Positions 17,303 through 27,775 of a stretch of 64,000 bases of DNA are shown one piece after another (within the stretch, counting starts at the first letter, position 1; each line of letters starts with the position of its first letter). The translations under genes and the position numbers were made by a program. The notes under the pieces were generated by a model. That model saw nothing but the letters and a program-made list of their open reading frames with translations, was not told the DNA's origin and did not search any database. This DNA is from Streptomyces diastatochromogenes. GTDB lineage: Bacteria > Actinomycetota > Actinomycetes > Streptomycetales > Streptomycetaceae. Location: positions 124,001-188,000 of the forward strand of contig NZ_MCGQ01000007.1 in the NCBI RefSeq assembly GCF_002242805.1, given 5' to 3'.

Positions 17303-18531
17303 GAAGACTCACGGCACCCCTCGTGCGCTGCGCCCTGGTCCTCGGGCTGCTCCTCGCGCCGGTCGCGTGCGACGCACCGGAGAAGGACAAGGTGACGATC
17401 ATGGTTCCCTGGTCCGACAAGGAGTTCGCGGCGTTCTACGCGGTCGTCAAGGACTTCAAGAGCCACCACCCCGACATCGACGTCGAACCGCAGGTCACCC
17501 GCGCCCTGACCCAACAGCTCGACGCCGCGGTGGCCGCGGACGCGGAGCCCGACCTGGCCGTGCTGCCCAGTGTGGGAGCGATCGCCAAGTACCGCGAGGA
17601 AGGGGCGCTCAGGAAACTCGCAGTGGACACGAAGGCGTACGTGCAACCGTTCCGCGGGCTCGGCATGAACGGCGCGGACGTCTACGCGGTCCCTGTCAAG
17701 GCCGACGTCAAGAGCCTCATCTGGTACGACGCCAGGGTCACCCCACGGCCTCCCGAGAGCTGGACCGCTCTCCGGTCCCGTTCCGACAAGTGGTGCCTGG
17801 GTCTGGAGTCCGGCCCGACCTCCGGCTGGCCCGGCGCCGACTGGATCGCGGACATCCTGCTCGCGGACCAGGGCGTCGACACGTACAAGGCCTGGGCCTC
17901 CGGTGGTGCGAAATGGGACTCGACACCCGTCAAGGATGCGTGGACCGCCTGGGGAGCCCTGGTCAAAACCCCTCGCAAAGACGCATCCACCCTCGGATTC
18001 CGCGACGCCACCGCGAAAATGACCAAGAAGGAATGTTCCCTGAGCCACGGCACCCTCTCCGCGATGCCTTTCGCATCGGCCCAGGTGAAGGACGACCAGT
18101 ACACGTACGTGCCGTCCTCTCGTCAGGCCCTGGAGGTCTCGGCGGACTTCGTCGGAAAGTTCACCGGGAACAAGAGCGCCGACGTGTTCATCCAGTACCT
18201 GGCGAGTGCGGAAGCCCAGCAGGCCTGGGTGAACGAACCCGGCTTCGCGCTCTCCGCCAACAGGAAGGTGACGGAGTACGCCAACACCACCCAGGGCCGG
18301 ATAGCCGGAATGCTCCGCTCCCCCCGTTACACGCTCTGCTTCAGCGCCGCCGACGCGATGGACCCCGACGTGTCCGCCGCCTTCTACCGAGCGGTCCTGG
18401 ACTACACGAACGGCAAAGAGCCGACACCCCTCCTGACCGCGCTCGACAAAGTCCAGAAGGAACTGGGCTATTCACAGCCGAATTCCCCACCACCACCCGA
18501 ACCACTCTGCAGCAGCCCCAACCGCCCCTGA
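17299..18531 (+). CDS. Exported ABC-type solute-binding protein, probable sensor lipoprotein
   Basis: A 410-aa extracellular solute-binding protein of the sugar-binding size class. The signal sequence ends LLLAPVAC with Cys24 as likely lipidation site, although the lipobox is not canonical. The mature part reads like a type I periplasmic-binding fold (VTIMVPW..., PPESWTALRSRSDKW). No ABC permease or ATPase gene is adjacent. Instead it overlaps the GlnX-like gene by 4 nt, so it more likely senses than transports. In the PknG pathway the equivalent protein, GlnH, binds aspartate or glutamate. The larger size here suggests a different ligand, perhaps a sugar. It is the last gene of the operon. 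Confidence 0.8.
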   Translation: MRRLTAPLVRCALVLGLLLAPVACDAPEKDKVTIMVPWSDKEFAAFYAVVKDFKSHHPDIDVEPQVTRALTQQLDAAVAADAEPDLAVLPSVGAIAKYREEGALRKLAVDTKAYVQPFRGLGMNGADVYAVPVKADVKSLIWYDARVTPRPPESWTALRSRSDKWCLGLESGPTSGWPGADWIADILLADQGVDTYKAWASGGAKWDSTPVKDAWTAWGALVKTPRKDASTLGFRDATAKMTKKECSLSHGTLSAMPFASAQVKDDQYTYVPSSRQALEVSADFVGKFTGNKSADVFIQYLASAEAQQAWVNEPGFALSANRKVTEYANTTQGRIAGMLRSPRYTLCFSAADAMDPDVSAAFYRAVLDYTNGKEPTPLLTALDKVQKELGYSQPNSPPPPEPLCSSPNRP

Positions 18532-18552
18532 TCGGCCCGGCACGGGAAACAG

Positions 18553-18586
18553 CAAAGGGCCGGCTCCCGGAGAAGCCGACCCCTTG
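18553..18586 (-). terminator. Terminator after ychF
   Basis: A 13-bp stem (18553-18565 with 18574-18586). It pairs fully, with two G-U wobbles, only in the minus-strand RNA, so it serves ychF rather than the convergent solute-binding protein gene. Confidence 0.6.
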
Positions 18587-18598
18587 TGACCTGGTCGG

Positions 18599-19687
<1,089 letters not shown>

Positions 19688-19868
19688 GTTGCGACTTCCC
19701 GTAGATGAGGTGGGCCAGGGGCTGCCAGGGGCCAGAGACACTGGCCGATCCACCAGTCTACGGCGTCGACGCCGCCGGGCTCGCGGGAGCGTCGAACGCC
19801 CGGCCAAGCTCTCCTCACCGGCGTGTCTGAGGGGCGATTCGGCACATTAACCGACCTAGGTTGGTCCA

Positions 19869-20417
19869 GTGGAGTATCACAGGACCCGACCCCCGAACGA
19901 CGGACCGCGACGCGGCACACCGCGCGCGCCGCTGCCGCCGCAGGCACGGCGGCGGGCGGGTGAGCGCAGGCCCGCGGCGGGTGCGCAGCGGGGCGCGCGG
20001 CCGGTACGGACCGCCCGGCCGGGGCCGCCCGGCCAGGTGCCGGGACCGCGACTGACCGGGCTCGGCGGGGGGCTGTTCTGCACGGTCGCGATGTCTCTGC
20101 TCGGCTTCCTGGACCAGCTGCTGTTCGGGTCGTCGCTGACGCTGTACGGCGTGCTGTTCCTGCCGGTGTGCTTACTGACCGCCCTGTGGGTGCGCGGCAG
20201 TGATCTGCTGACCGCGCCCGTCGTCGTACCGATCGCCTTCGCCGTGGGTCTCTTCTTCGCCGCCGACGGCAGCGGGGGTCTGCTCGGACGGCTGATGGGG
20301 CTGGTCACGGGGCTCGCCACGCAGGCGGGCTGGCTGTACGGGGGGACGCTGATCGCGGGAGTGACCGTGCTCGTACGCCGGGTGCTGTGGGTGCGGGCCC
20401 GCAGGCGCCGCACCTGA
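19869..20417 (+). CDS. Membrane protein of DUF6542 type
   Basis: A 182-aa protein with a disordered, Arg/Pro/Gly-rich N terminus (1-60) followed by about four hydrophobic segments (about 64-170) and a basic tail. The hydrophobic core resembles the DUF6542 family found in streptomycetes, of unknown function. The GTG start has only a weak ribosome site. It is divergent from ychF and convergent with ppgK. I cannot infer a function. Confidence 0.7.
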   Translation: MEYHRTRPPNDGPRRGTPRAPLPPQARRRAGERRPAAGAQRGARPVRTARPGPPGQVPGPRLTGLGGGLFCTVAMSLLGFLDQLLFGSSLTLYGVLFLPVCLLTALWVRGSDLLTAPVVVPIAFAVGLFFAADGSGGLLGRLMGLVTGLATQAGWLYGGTLIAGVTVLVRRVLWVRARRRRT

Positions 20418-20433
20418 GCACCGCTCCGCTCCG

Positions 20434-21186
20434 CTAGCCCGCGTGGTCGTGCGCCGCGCGCATCGCCGCTCCGACGATCCCCGCGTTGTTCTGCAGCTGG
20501 GCGGGCACGATCTCGGCTCTGACGCCGTCGATGAGGTGCAGGAACTTGTCGGCCTTGCGGCTCACCCCGCCGCCGATGATGAACAGCTCGGGCGAGAAGA
20601 GCATCTCGACGTGCGCGAGGTACTTCTGGACCCGGCCGGCCCAGCGCTCCCAGCTCAGGTCGTGGTCCTCCTTGGCCTTGCTGGAGGCCCGCGTCTCCGC
20701 GTCGTGGCCGCCCAGCTCCAGGTGGCCCAGCTCGGTGTTGGGCACCAGGGCGCCGTCCATGAAGACGGCGCTGCCGATACCGGTGCCGAAGGTGAGCAGG
20801 ATGACCGTGCCCCGGCGGCCCTGGCCGGCGCCGAACTGCATCTCGGCGACGCCCGCCGCGTCCGCGTCGTTGACCACGGTCACCGGCAGGCCGCCCAGGC
20901 GGTCGCTGAACAGGGTGCGCGCGTCCGTGTCGACCCAGCTCTTGTCGACGTTGGCCGCCGTACGGACCGTGGCACCGCCGGTGACCACTCCGGGGAAGGT
21001 CAGGCCGACCGGGCCCGTCCAGCCGAAGTGGTCGATGACCTGCTTGACCCCGTCGGCCACGCCGTCGGGCGTCGCCGGGTGCGGGGTGAGCACCTTGCAC
21101 CGCTCCTGGGCCAGGTCGCCCTTGTCCAGGTCCACGGGAGCGCCCTTGATCCCGGATCCGCCGATGTCCACGCCGAAGATCTGCAT
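20434..21186 (-). CDS. ppgK: Polyphosphate glucokinase
   Basis: A ROK-family sugar kinase (250 aa) that phosphorylates glucose with polyphosphate or ATP. The N-terminal phosphate motif [13 protein letters not shown], the catalytic Asp in VVNDADAAG (about 115-123), [11 protein letters not shown] (about 143-153) and the ELGHLELGG motif are present. The length matches actinobacterial PpgK. It sits next to ispH in the same order as in other Streptomyces chromosomes, though the two are unrelated in pathway. Confidence 0.93.
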   Translation of the reverse strand: MQIFGVDIGGSGIKGAPVDLDKGDLAQERCKVLTPHPATPDGVADGVKQVIDHFGWTGPVGLTFPGVVTGGATVRTAANVDKSWVDTDARTLFSDRLGGLPVTVVNDADAAGVAEMQFGAGQGRRGTVILLTFGTGIGSAVFMDGALVPNTELGHLELGGHDAETRASSKAKEDHDLSWERWAGRVQKYLAHVEMLFSPELFIIGGGVSRKADKFLHLIDGVRAEIVPAQLQNNAGIVGAAMRAAHDHAG

Positions 21187-21238
21187 GGCTCCACGTTACG
21201 ACGGACGACTGACAGTCACGCCCCGGACGTACGGACGG

Positions 21239-22246
21239 TCACGCCTCCGACGTACCCGATCCACCGCGCTCGGCGACCAGGGCGGCCGCCTCTTCGCGCA
21301 GGTCACGGCGGAGTTCCTTGGGCAGCGAGAAGGTGATCGACTCCTCGGCCGCCTTGACGATCTCGACATCGCCGTAGCCCCGCTCGGCGAGCCACTGCAG
21401 GACCTCCTCGACCAGGACCTCGGGCACGGAGGCACCGGAGGTGACGCCGACCGTGGTGACGCCCTCCAGCCAGGCCTCGTCGATCTCGCTGGCGAAGTCC
21501 ACGAGGTAGGCCTCGCGGGAGCCGGCCAGCTTGGCGACCTCGACCAGCCGCTTGGAGTTGGAGGAGTTGCGCGAGCCGACCACGATGACCAGCTCGGCCT
21601 CGGCGCCCATCTGCTTCACGGCGAGCTGCCGGTTCTGGGTGGCGTAGCAGATGTCGTCGCTGGGCGGGGAGACGAGCCCCGGGAACTTCGTCTTCAGGGC
21701 GTCGACGGTCTCCATGGTCTCGTCCACGGAGAGGGTGGTCTGGGACAGCCAGACGACCTTCGACTCGTCGCGGACCGTGACCTTGGCGACGTCCTCGGGG
21801 CCGTCGACCAGCTGGATGTGCTCGGGGGCCTCGCCGGAGGTGCCGATGACCTCCTCGTGGCCCTCGTGCCCGATCAGGAGGATGTCGTAGTCCTCGTTCG
21901 CGTACCGGACGGCTTCCTTGTGGACCTTGGTGACCAGCGGGCAGGTCGCGTCGATGGTGGCGAGGCGGCCCTGCCTGGCCTCGTCGTGCACGACCGGGGC
22001 GACGCCGTGCGCCGAGAACATCACGATGTTGCCCGGCGGCACCTCCTCCGTCCGCTCGACGAAGATGGCGCCCTTCTTCTCCAGGGTCTGCACGACGTAC
22101 TTGTTGTGGACGATCTCGTGCCGGACGTAGATCGGGGCCCCGTACTGTTCCAGGGCCTTCTCGACGGCGATCACGGCGCGGTCCACACCGGCGCAGTAGC
22201 CCCGGGGGGCGGCGAGCAGGACACGGCGGCCAGACGAAGCGGTCAT
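21239..22246 (-). CDS. ispH: 4-hydroxy-3-methylbut-2-enyl diphosphate reductase
   Basis: IspH/LytB (335 aa), the [4Fe-4S] enzyme that makes IPP and DMAPP in the last step of the MEP pathway. The three cluster cysteines are in RGYCAGV (about 20), DATCPLV (about 108) and DICYATQ (about 202), and the TSGASVPE motif is present. Two candidate ATGs (22246 and 22255) lie close together without a strong ribosome site; 22246 fits the usual MTAS- start of streptomycete IspH. It is divergent from xseA. Confidence 0.94.
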   Translation of the reverse strand: MTASSGRRVLLAAPRGYCAGVDRAVIAVEKALEQYGAPIYVRHEIVHNKYVVQTLEKKGAIFVERTEEVPPGNIVMFSAHGVAPVVHDEARQGRLATIDATCPLVTKVHKEAVRYANEDYDILLIGHEGHEEVIGTSGEAPEHIQLVDGPEDVAKVTVRDESKVVWLSQTTLSVDETMETVDALKTKFPGLVSPPSDDICYATQNRQLAVKQMGAEAELVIVVGSRNSSNSKRLVEVAKLAGSREAYLVDFASEIDEAWLEGVTTVGVTSGASVPEVLVEEVLQWLAERGYGDVEIVKAAEESITFSLPKELRRDLREEAAALVAERGGSGTSEA

Positions 22247-22321
22247 GGGACCCATCGTAAGGGTGCGTTCGGCGGCCCAGCACCGGGCCGGAATGTCGGT
22301 GGCGGCCGTTACGCTCGCCGC

Positions 22322-23530
22322 ATGGCTGTGAACACGTCGCCGGAAGCGCCGCTCCCTGTCGGTGAGGTCTCCCGGCTGATCGGGGGCTGGATCGACCGGC
22401 TCGGAGCGGTGTGGGTCGAGGGGCAGATCACGCAGTTGTCGCGGCGGCCGGGTGCCGGGGTCGTGTTTCTGACCCTGCGGGATCCCTCGTACGACATCTC
22501 GGTCAGCGTGACCTGCTACCGGCAGGTGTTCGACGCGGTCGCGGACGTCGTCGGCGAGGGCGCCCGGGTGGTCGTCCTGGCGAAACCGGAGTGGTACGCG
22601 CCGCGTGGGCAGCTCTCGCTCCGGGCCGCCGAGATAAGGCCCGTCGGCGTCGGTGAGCTGCTGGCCCGGCTGGAGCAGCTGAAGAAGACGCTGGCGGCCG
22701 AGGGGCTGTTCGCGCCGGAGCGGAAGAAGCCGCTGCCGTTTCTGCCCCAGCTGATCGGGCTGGTCTGCGGCCGTGCCTCCGCCGCGGAGCGGGACGTGCT
22801 GGAGAACGCCCGCCACCGCTGGCCCGCCGTCCGCTTCGAGGTGCGCAACGTCGCCGTGCAGGGCGTGCACGCCGTCCCGCAGGTCGTCCAGGCCGTCAAG
22901 GAGCTGGACGGGATCGAGGACGTGGACGTCATCATCGTCGCGCGCGGCGGCGGCAGCGTGGAGGACCTGCTGCCGTTCTCCGACGAGCAGCTGGTGCGGG
23001 CGGTCGCGGAGTGCCGTACGCCGGTCGTCTCGGCCATCGGGCACGAGCCGGACAACCCGCTGCTCGACCATGTCGCCGACCTGCGCGCCTCCACGCCGAC
23101 CGACGCGGCCAAGAAGGTCGTACCGGACGTCGGCGAGGAGTTCGAGCGGGTGCGGATGCTGCGGGACCGGGCCCGGCGGTGCGTGGAGTCGCTGGTGGAG
23201 CGTGAGCAGCGGGGTCTGGCGCACGCGCTGGCGCGGCCCTCGATCGAGGATCCGCACCGGATGATCGACGAGCGCGCCGACCACGTGGTCTCCCTGGTCG
23301 GGCGGAGCCGGCGGACGCTCGGCCATCTCCTCGACCGTGCCGACTCGGAGCTGACGCACACGCACGCGCGCGTGGTGGCCCTCTCCCCCGCCGCCACCCT
23401 CAAGCGTGGCTACGCGGTGCTGCAGAAGTCCGACGGGCATGTGGTGCGCGATCCGGAGGAGGTCGCGGAGGGTGAGGCGCTGCGGGCGCGGGTCGCCGAG
23501 GGCGAGTTCACGGTTCGTGTCGATATCTGA
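22322..23530 (+). CDS. xseA: Exodeoxyribonuclease VII large subunit
   Basis: XseA (402 aa) degrades single-stranded DNA together with XseB. It has an N-terminal OB-fold (about 8-105), the catalytic domain with [16 protein letters not shown] (about 203-218) and [11 protein letters not shown] (about 239-249), and a coiled-coil region for binding the small subunit. The ATG at 22322 follows an ispH-divergent promoter region. xseB begins 36 nt downstream, so the subunits are co-transcribed. Confidence 0.95.
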   Translation: MAVNTSPEAPLPVGEVSRLIGGWIDRLGAVWVEGQITQLSRRPGAGVVFLTLRDPSYDISVSVTCYRQVFDAVADVVGEGARVVVLAKPEWYAPRGQLSLRAAEIRPVGVGELLARLEQLKKTLAAEGLFAPERKKPLPFLPQLIGLVCGRASAAERDVLENARHRWPAVRFEVRNVAVQGVHAVPQVVQAVKELDGIEDVDVIIVARGGGSVEDLLPFSDEQLVRAVAECRTPVVSAIGHEPDNPLLDHVADLRASTPTDAAKKVVPDVGEEFERVRMLRDRARRCVESLVEREQRGLAHALARPSIEDPHRMIDERADHVVSLVGRSRRTLGHLLDRADSELTHTHARVVALSPAATLKRGYAVLQKSDGHVVRDPEEVAEGEALRARVAEGEFTVRVDI

Positions 23531-23566
23531 TGTTTTCCGATGTCTTCTGATGTCTAGGGTGGGCGG

Positions 23567-23803
23567 ATGACCAGCAAGGTGGATGAGGCGCTCTCGTACG
23601 AGCAGGCGCGGGACGAGTTGATCGAGGTCGTGCGGCGCCTGGAGGCGGGCGGTACGACGCTGGAGGAGTCCCTGGCGCTGTGGGAGCGCGGCGAGGAGCT
23701 GGCCAAGGTGTGCCGGCGCTGGCTGGAGGGCGCACGGGCCCGGCTGGACGCGGCGCTCGCCGAGGAAGAGGCGCGGGAAGAGGCTCAGGAACAGAGCGAG
23801 TAG
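23567..23803 (+). CDS. xseB: Exodeoxyribonuclease VII small subunit
   Basis: XseB (78 aa) has the typical short helical sequence with [19 protein letters not shown] and [14 protein letters not shown]. It binds the coiled coil of XseA, encoded directly upstream. The acidic tail is common in actinobacterial members. Confidence 0.94.
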   Translation: MTSKVDEALSYEQARDELIEVVRRLEAGGTTLEESLALWERGEELAKVCRRWLEGARARLDAALAEEEAREEAQEQSE

Positions 23804-23849
23804 GCAAGAGCCGGGCGCTGTGAAGCGGATCACCACGCCCCGATTTTTG

Positions 23850-23878
23850 TTGAAGGTTGAACTTCACCTGCGTATGGT
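23850..23878 (+). promoter_or_regulatory. Promoter with overlapping palindrome for the nitroreductase gene
   Basis: TTGAAG (23850-23855) and TATGGT (23873-23878) are separated by 17 bp and form a good -35/-10 pair. The palindromic stretch TGAAGGTTGAACTTCA (23851-23866) covers the -35 element and spacer, as expected for a repressor site. Confidence 0.55.
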
Positions 23879-23935
23879 CGGGGACATCAGCCGATCCGGC
23901 ACCCCGGAACGGACGCGCACCCTAGGAAGTCACGC

Positions 23936-24526
23936 ATGTCTCTCGTTCTTGACCCCGCTGCCCAGGACCTGCTGTTCCGCGAGGCCCGCACCGCCAACAC
24001 CTTCACCGACGAGCCGGTGACCGAGGAGCAGGTCCAGGCGATCTACGACCTGGTCAAGTACGGCCCCACCGCCTTCAACCAGAGCCCGCTGCGCATCACC
24101 CTGGTCCGCTCCACCGAGGCCCGCGAGCGCCTGGTGAAGCACATGGCCGAGGGCAACCAGCCGAAGACGGCCGCCGCCCCGCTGGTCGCGATCCTCTCCG
24201 CGGACAACGAGTTCCACGAGGAGCTGCCGGCCCTCTTCCCGCACTTCCCGCAGGCCAAGGACGTGTTCTTCAGCGAGCGTCCGGCCCGTGAGGGTGCCGC
24301 CGCGCTGAACGCCTCGCTGCAGGCCGCGTACTTCATCATCGGTGTCCGTGCCGCGGGTCTCGCCGCCGGCCCGATGACCGGCCTCGACTTCGAGGGCGTC
24401 CGCAAGGAGTTCCTGGACGACGACCACACCCCGCTGATGGTCGTCAACATCGGCCGCCCCGGCCCGGACGCCTGGTTCCCGCGCTCGCCGCGACTGGCGT
24501 TCGAGGACGTCGTCACGACCGTCTGA
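23936..24526 (+). CDS. Nitroreductase-family protein (RutE/HadB-like)
   Basis: A 196-aa FMN-dependent NAD(P)H oxidoreductase of the nitroreductase superfamily. Its motifs match the malonic semialdehyde reductase RutE branch: RTANTFTDEPV near the start, YGPTAFNQSPLR (about 42-53) for FMN phosphate, and NIGRPGPDAWFPRSPR near the C terminus. The true substrate in actinomycetes is not known. It is a single-gene unit with its own promoter and a strong terminator downstream. Confidence 0.85.
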   Translation: MSLVLDPAAQDLLFREARTANTFTDEPVTEEQVQAIYDLVKYGPTAFNQSPLRITLVRSTEARERLVKHMAEGNQPKTAAAPLVAILSADNEFHEELPALFPHFPQAKDVFFSERPAREGAAALNASLQAAYFIIGVRAAGLAAGPMTGLDFEGVRKEFLDDDHTPLMVVNIGRPGPDAWFPRSPRLAFEDVVTTV

Positions 24527-24540
24527 GCCGCCCCAGTACG

Positions 24541-24578
24541 GCAGGAGGCCCCCAGCAGTGTCGCTGGGGGCCTCCTGC
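24541..24578. terminator. Bidirectional terminator between nitroreductase and DUF4245 genes
   Basis: A perfect 16-bp inverted repeat (24541-24556 and 24563-24578) with a 6-nt loop lies between convergent genes. It can form in both RNAs. Confidence 0.85.
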
Positions 24579-24604
24579 GTGTGCGCGTACGGGCGCTCAG
24601 GCGC

Positions 24605-25129
24605 TCACCGCGTCTTCAGCGCCGCCGCCATCTTCGCCAGCTGGTCGAAGGAGGCCGTGCCGGCGATCACCGTCGTGGAGCCGGGGGTGTCCTCGAGGAC
24701 CAGGGCGTCGTAGCGGCCGCCGGTGTAGCGGGTCCAGGTGCGGTCGCCGATCTTCTCGGTCCGCTTGGTCGCCGAGGCGCCCTGGCTGGCCTGGTCGATG
24801 AAGTCGGCGCGCTTCTCGGTGGACTGCTCGAGCTGCGCGTACTGACCGTCGGGGGTCTGGAAGCCGAGGTGCCAGCGGTCGGAGTTCTCGCCCTGGTAGC
24901 GCACCGAGGTCGCCTTCCAGGTCCCCGGCAGCCCCTCCGGCGCTGCCACCGGGTAGCTCGCCGCGCGGCGCGCCGTGAGCAGCTCGACCCGGTAGTCGAC
25001 CCGCTTGAGGTCGGGAGCGTGATCGTCGTGCGGGACGAAGAGATAGATGACCGCCGCCGCGATCCCGATGAGGCCCAGGGAGAGAATCATGTCCCGGACC
25101 GTCTTCTGCTTGCCGTTCGAACCTGCCAC
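24605..25129 (-). CDS. Membrane-anchored DUF4245 protein
   Basis: A 174-aa protein with a single N-terminal transmembrane helix (about 13-31) and an external domain of about 140 residues. The sequence matches the actinobacterial DUF4245 family, function unknown. The gene is divergent from glpX, a conserved arrangement in streptomycetes. Nothing in the sequence indicates an enzymatic role. Confidence 0.8.
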   Translation of the reverse strand: MAGSNGKQKTVRDMILSLGLIGIAAAVIYLFVPHDDHAPDLKRVDYRVELLTARRAASYPVAAPEGLPGTWKATSVRYQGENSDRWHLGFQTPDGQYAQLEQSTEKRADFIDQASQGASATKRTEKIGDRTWTRYTGGRYDALVLEDTPGSTTVIAGTASFDQLAKMAAALKTR

Positions 25130-25254
25130 GCCCCCTATCGTCGCAGGTGCCCGGAGCGCTCATCCGTGGGGTCCCCTGCTCATTTTGTCTACCTAACGAT
25201 AGAGTCGGGGTACACCCTCATCCGGCCGTCGTCGTATCAGAAAGGTGCGCTCCG

Positions 25255-26289
25255 ATGACCGAGAATCATCATCTGCCTTCCGAGCTGGACGTTCCCTCGG
25301 AAGCTCCCGACCGTAACCTCGCCCTGGAACTCGTCCGGGTGACCGAAGCCGCGGCCATGGCCGCGGGCCGCTGGGTAGGACGCGGCGACAAGAACGGCGC
25401 CGACGGCGCCGCGGTGCGCGCCATGCGGACCCTCGTCTCCACCGTGTCGATGAACGGCGTCGTCGTCATCGGTGAGGGCGAGAAGGACGAGGCCCCGATG
25501 CTCTTCAACGGAGAGCAGGTCGGCGACGGCACCGGCCCCGAGGTCGACATCGCGGTCGACCCGATCGACGGCACCACCCTGACGGCCAAGGGCATGCCCA
25601 ACGCCATCGCCGTCCTCGCGGCCGCCGAGCGCGGCGCCATGTTCGACCCGTCGGCCGTGTTCTACATGGACAAGCTGGTCACCGGCCCCGAGGCCGCGGA
25701 CTTCGTCGACATCGACGCGCCGGTGGCCGTGAACATCCGCCGGATCGCCAAGGCCAAGCGGTCCGCGCCGGAGGACGTCACCGTCGTCATCCTCGACCGG
25801 CCGCGCCACGAGGGCCTGATCAAGGAGGTCCGGGAGGCCGGCGCGCGTATCAAGCTGATCTCCGACGGCGATGTCGCCGGCTCGGTCTACGCCCTGCGCG
25901 AGGGCACCGGCGTCGACCTGCTGCTCGGCATCGGCGGCACCCCGGAGGGCATCATCTCCGCCTGCGCCGTGAAGTGCCTCGGTGGCACGATCCAGGGCAA
26001 GCTGTGGCCCAAGGACGACGAGGAGCGGCAGCGGGCGATCGACGCCGGGCACGATCTGGACCGGGTGCTCACCACCGACGACCTGGTCTCCGGCGAGAAC
26101 GTCTTCTTCGTCGCGACCGGCATCACCGACGGCGAGCTGCTGCGTGGCGTGCGGTACCGCTCCGAGACCGCGTTGACCGAGTCGATCGTGATGCGGTCCA
26201 AGTCGGGGACCGTGCGGCGGATCGACTCCGAGCACCGGCTGCGCAAGCTGCGGGCCTACAGCGCGATCGACTTCGACCGGGCCAAGTGA
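25255..26289 (+). CDS. glpX: Class II fructose-1,6-bisphosphatase
   Basis: GlpX (344 aa) dephosphorylates fructose 1,6-bisphosphate in gluconeogenesis and is the only FBPase type in most actinobacteria. The Li-sensitive phosphatase motifs are present: [11 protein letters not shown] (about 76-86) and the metal-binding VDPIDGTTL (about 101-109), plus [12 protein letters not shown] (about 223-234). The ATG at 25255 is preceded by AAAGGTG. A strong hairpin follows the stop. Confidence 0.95.
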   Translation: MTENHHLPSELDVPSEAPDRNLALELVRVTEAAAMAAGRWVGRGDKNGADGAAVRAMRTLVSTVSMNGVVVIGEGEKDEAPMLFNGEQVGDGTGPEVDIAVDPIDGTTLTAKGMPNAIAVLAAAERGAMFDPSAVFYMDKLVTGPEAADFVDIDAPVAVNIRRIAKAKRSAPEDVTVVILDRPRHEGLIKEVREAGARIKLISDGDVAGSVYALREGTGVDLLLGIGGTPEGIISACAVKCLGGTIQGKLWPKDDEERQRAIDAGHDLDRVLTTDDLVSGENVFFVATGITDGELLRGVRYRSETALTESIVMRSKSGTVRRIDSEHRLRKLRAYSAIDFDRAK

Positions 26290-26317
26290 CCACGGTCCCG
26301 CGCCTCTGAAAGGCGAT

Positions 26318-26345
26318 GGGCGCCCCCTGTGCGGAGGGGGCGCCC
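26318..26345 (+). terminator. Terminator after glpX
   Basis: A perfect 11-bp stem (26318-26328 with 26335-26345) followed by TTTCCTCT. It lies between glpX and the convergent WhiB-like gene and probably serves both. Confidence 0.8.
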
Positions 26346-26355
26346 TTTCCTCTGC

Positions 26356-26730
26356 TCAGCCCGCTATGCGGTTCGTCGTCGCCCGTGCCGCCTTCTTCAG
26401 TTCCACCTCGCGCCGCCGGCGCCTGGCCAGGACCACCCGGCGTTCCGCCGCCGTCAGGCCGCCCCAGACGCCGTACGGTTCGGGCTGGAGGAGGGCGTGC
26501 TCGCGGCACTCGACCATGACCGGACAGCGGGCGCAGACGCGCTTGGCCGCCTCCTCACGGGACAGGCGGGCGGCCGTCGGCTCCTTGGACGGGGCGAAGA
26601 AGAGACCGGCCTCGTCCCGCCGGCACACCGCCTCGGTGTGCCAGGGTGCGTCTTGGTCCCGGTCGCGCGCGGGTACCCGCTGGGCCGGAACGGCAGCGAC
26701 CTGCAAGGACGAATGCGGCGGTTGCAGCAC
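26356..26730 (-). CDS. wblI: WhiB-family iron-sulfur transcription factor (WblI-like)
   Basis: A 124-aa Wbl protein. The four cluster-binding cysteines are present in AVCRRD and RVCARCPVMVEC (about residues 36, 66, 69 and 75), followed by the GVWGG turn (about 87-91) and a basic C-terminal tail for DNA binding. Wbl proteins bind a [4Fe-4S] cluster and usually act with the principal sigma factor. The symbol is given because wblI lies next to glpX in S. coelicolor; orthology is by position and not proven. The N terminus (about 30 residues) is unconserved-looking, so the start could be shorter. Confidence 0.82.
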   Translation of the reverse strand: MLQPPHSSLQVAAVPAQRVPARDRDQDAPWHTEAVCRRDEAGLFFAPSKEPTAARLSREEAAKRVCARCPVMVECREHALLQPEPYGVWGGLTAAERRVVLARRRRREVELKKAARATTNRIAG

Positions 26731-26904
26731 GGTCTACTCCTGACGACGGCTTCGCGAGTGAGCGACGATGCAGCAAGGCCTACCCGCTGTGCGCGAGCCT
26801 ATGCACTGCGTTTCCAACCGCAGGCGCGCGGCGGCTTGTTCACGCCCCCCAGCCCCGTCCGTCACACCACCGCGGCCCTTGGGCCACGGGCGGATTCGCG
26901 ACCG

Positions 26905-27606
26905 TCAACGGTCCAGGTGTTTGCGCAGCTTCCGGTCGACCTTGTCCTGGACCCGGTCGAGGATGTCCGCCACGCGCCGGCCGCGCTTGGGGCGCGCCTC
27001 GACGTTGCCGAGTACGGCCCACCCGTCGACGTAGACCACGGGCGCGTCGGGCTCGACCGAATCCAGCGTGTCCACCTCGAAGTTGCCCAGCACACCGCCG
27101 CCCGTGCCGCGCAGCGAGACGTTCTCCGGAACGCGGATCTGGACGTCGCCGAAGACCGAGACGGCCTTGATGACGACCTGCTGGTACTCGAAGATCGCCT
27201 CGCTCAGGTCGATCTCCACCGAGCCGAAGACCGAGTACGCGTGCAGCCGGCGCCCCGCGCGCCAGCGGCCCCGGCGCACCGCACTGCTGAAGACGGCCAC
27301 CACGTTGGCGTCGGCCTCGGCCGGGATCGCGCCGGGCGAGGGGCGGGGCGGGACGGGCGTGTAGGCGGGGGCCGCGGGCCGCTGGTGGGCGGCGGGGAGG
27401 TCGCGGATGAAGACCTCCAGCTCGCCGACCGTCTTGGCGTTCAGCACCCCTTCCACGCGCTCGGCGTGCTCGTCGGCGGTCAGCCGGCCCTCGGCCAGGG
27501 CCTCGCGGAGGATGTCGGCGACACGGTCACGGTCGGCGTCCGAGGCGCGCAGTTCGGACACGCGCGGCGCGCTGTCCTGGGGCTGGGCGTGCTTCTGAAG
27601 GTCCAC
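26905..27606 (-). CDS. DUF1707 protein with LiaF-like C-terminal domain
   Basis: A 233-aa protein. The DUF1707 domain occupies about residues 15-70 (RASDADRDRVADILREALAEGRL, quoted only in part: RVADILREALAEGRL). A Pro-rich linker follows, then a beta-repetitive domain (about 105-215) resembling the cell-wall-active antibiotics response domain of LiaF. There is no transmembrane helix. Such proteins are thought to act in envelope-stress signalling, but the function is not established. It is encoded alone, divergent from the class I fumarase gene. Confidence 0.78.
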   Translation of the reverse strand: MDLQKHAQPQDSAPRVSELRASDADRDRVADILREALAEGRLTADEHAERVEGVLNAKTVGELEVFIRDLPAAHQRPAAPAYTPVPPRPSPGAIPAEADANVVAVFSSAVRRGRWRAGRRLHAYSVFGSVEIDLSEAIFEYQQVVIKAVSVFGDVQIRVPENVSLRGTGGGVLGNFEVDTLDSVEPDAPVVYVDGWAVLGNVEARPKRGRRVADILDRVQDKVDRKLRKHLDR

Positions 27607-27775
27607 GACAGCAGCGTACCGAAACGCGATAGATCGCGACTAGGGGGCCGGAGCTGCCCGCGTGTCCCGGAACTGAGCCTTACCTCACAGGTTCCGTGTC
27701 GGTGGCAGGTTCTAGGCTGGTGAGGCCCGCCAGCGTCGGCGGGCGGCCGTCCGTCAGAGTGAGGAATGGGCTGAG

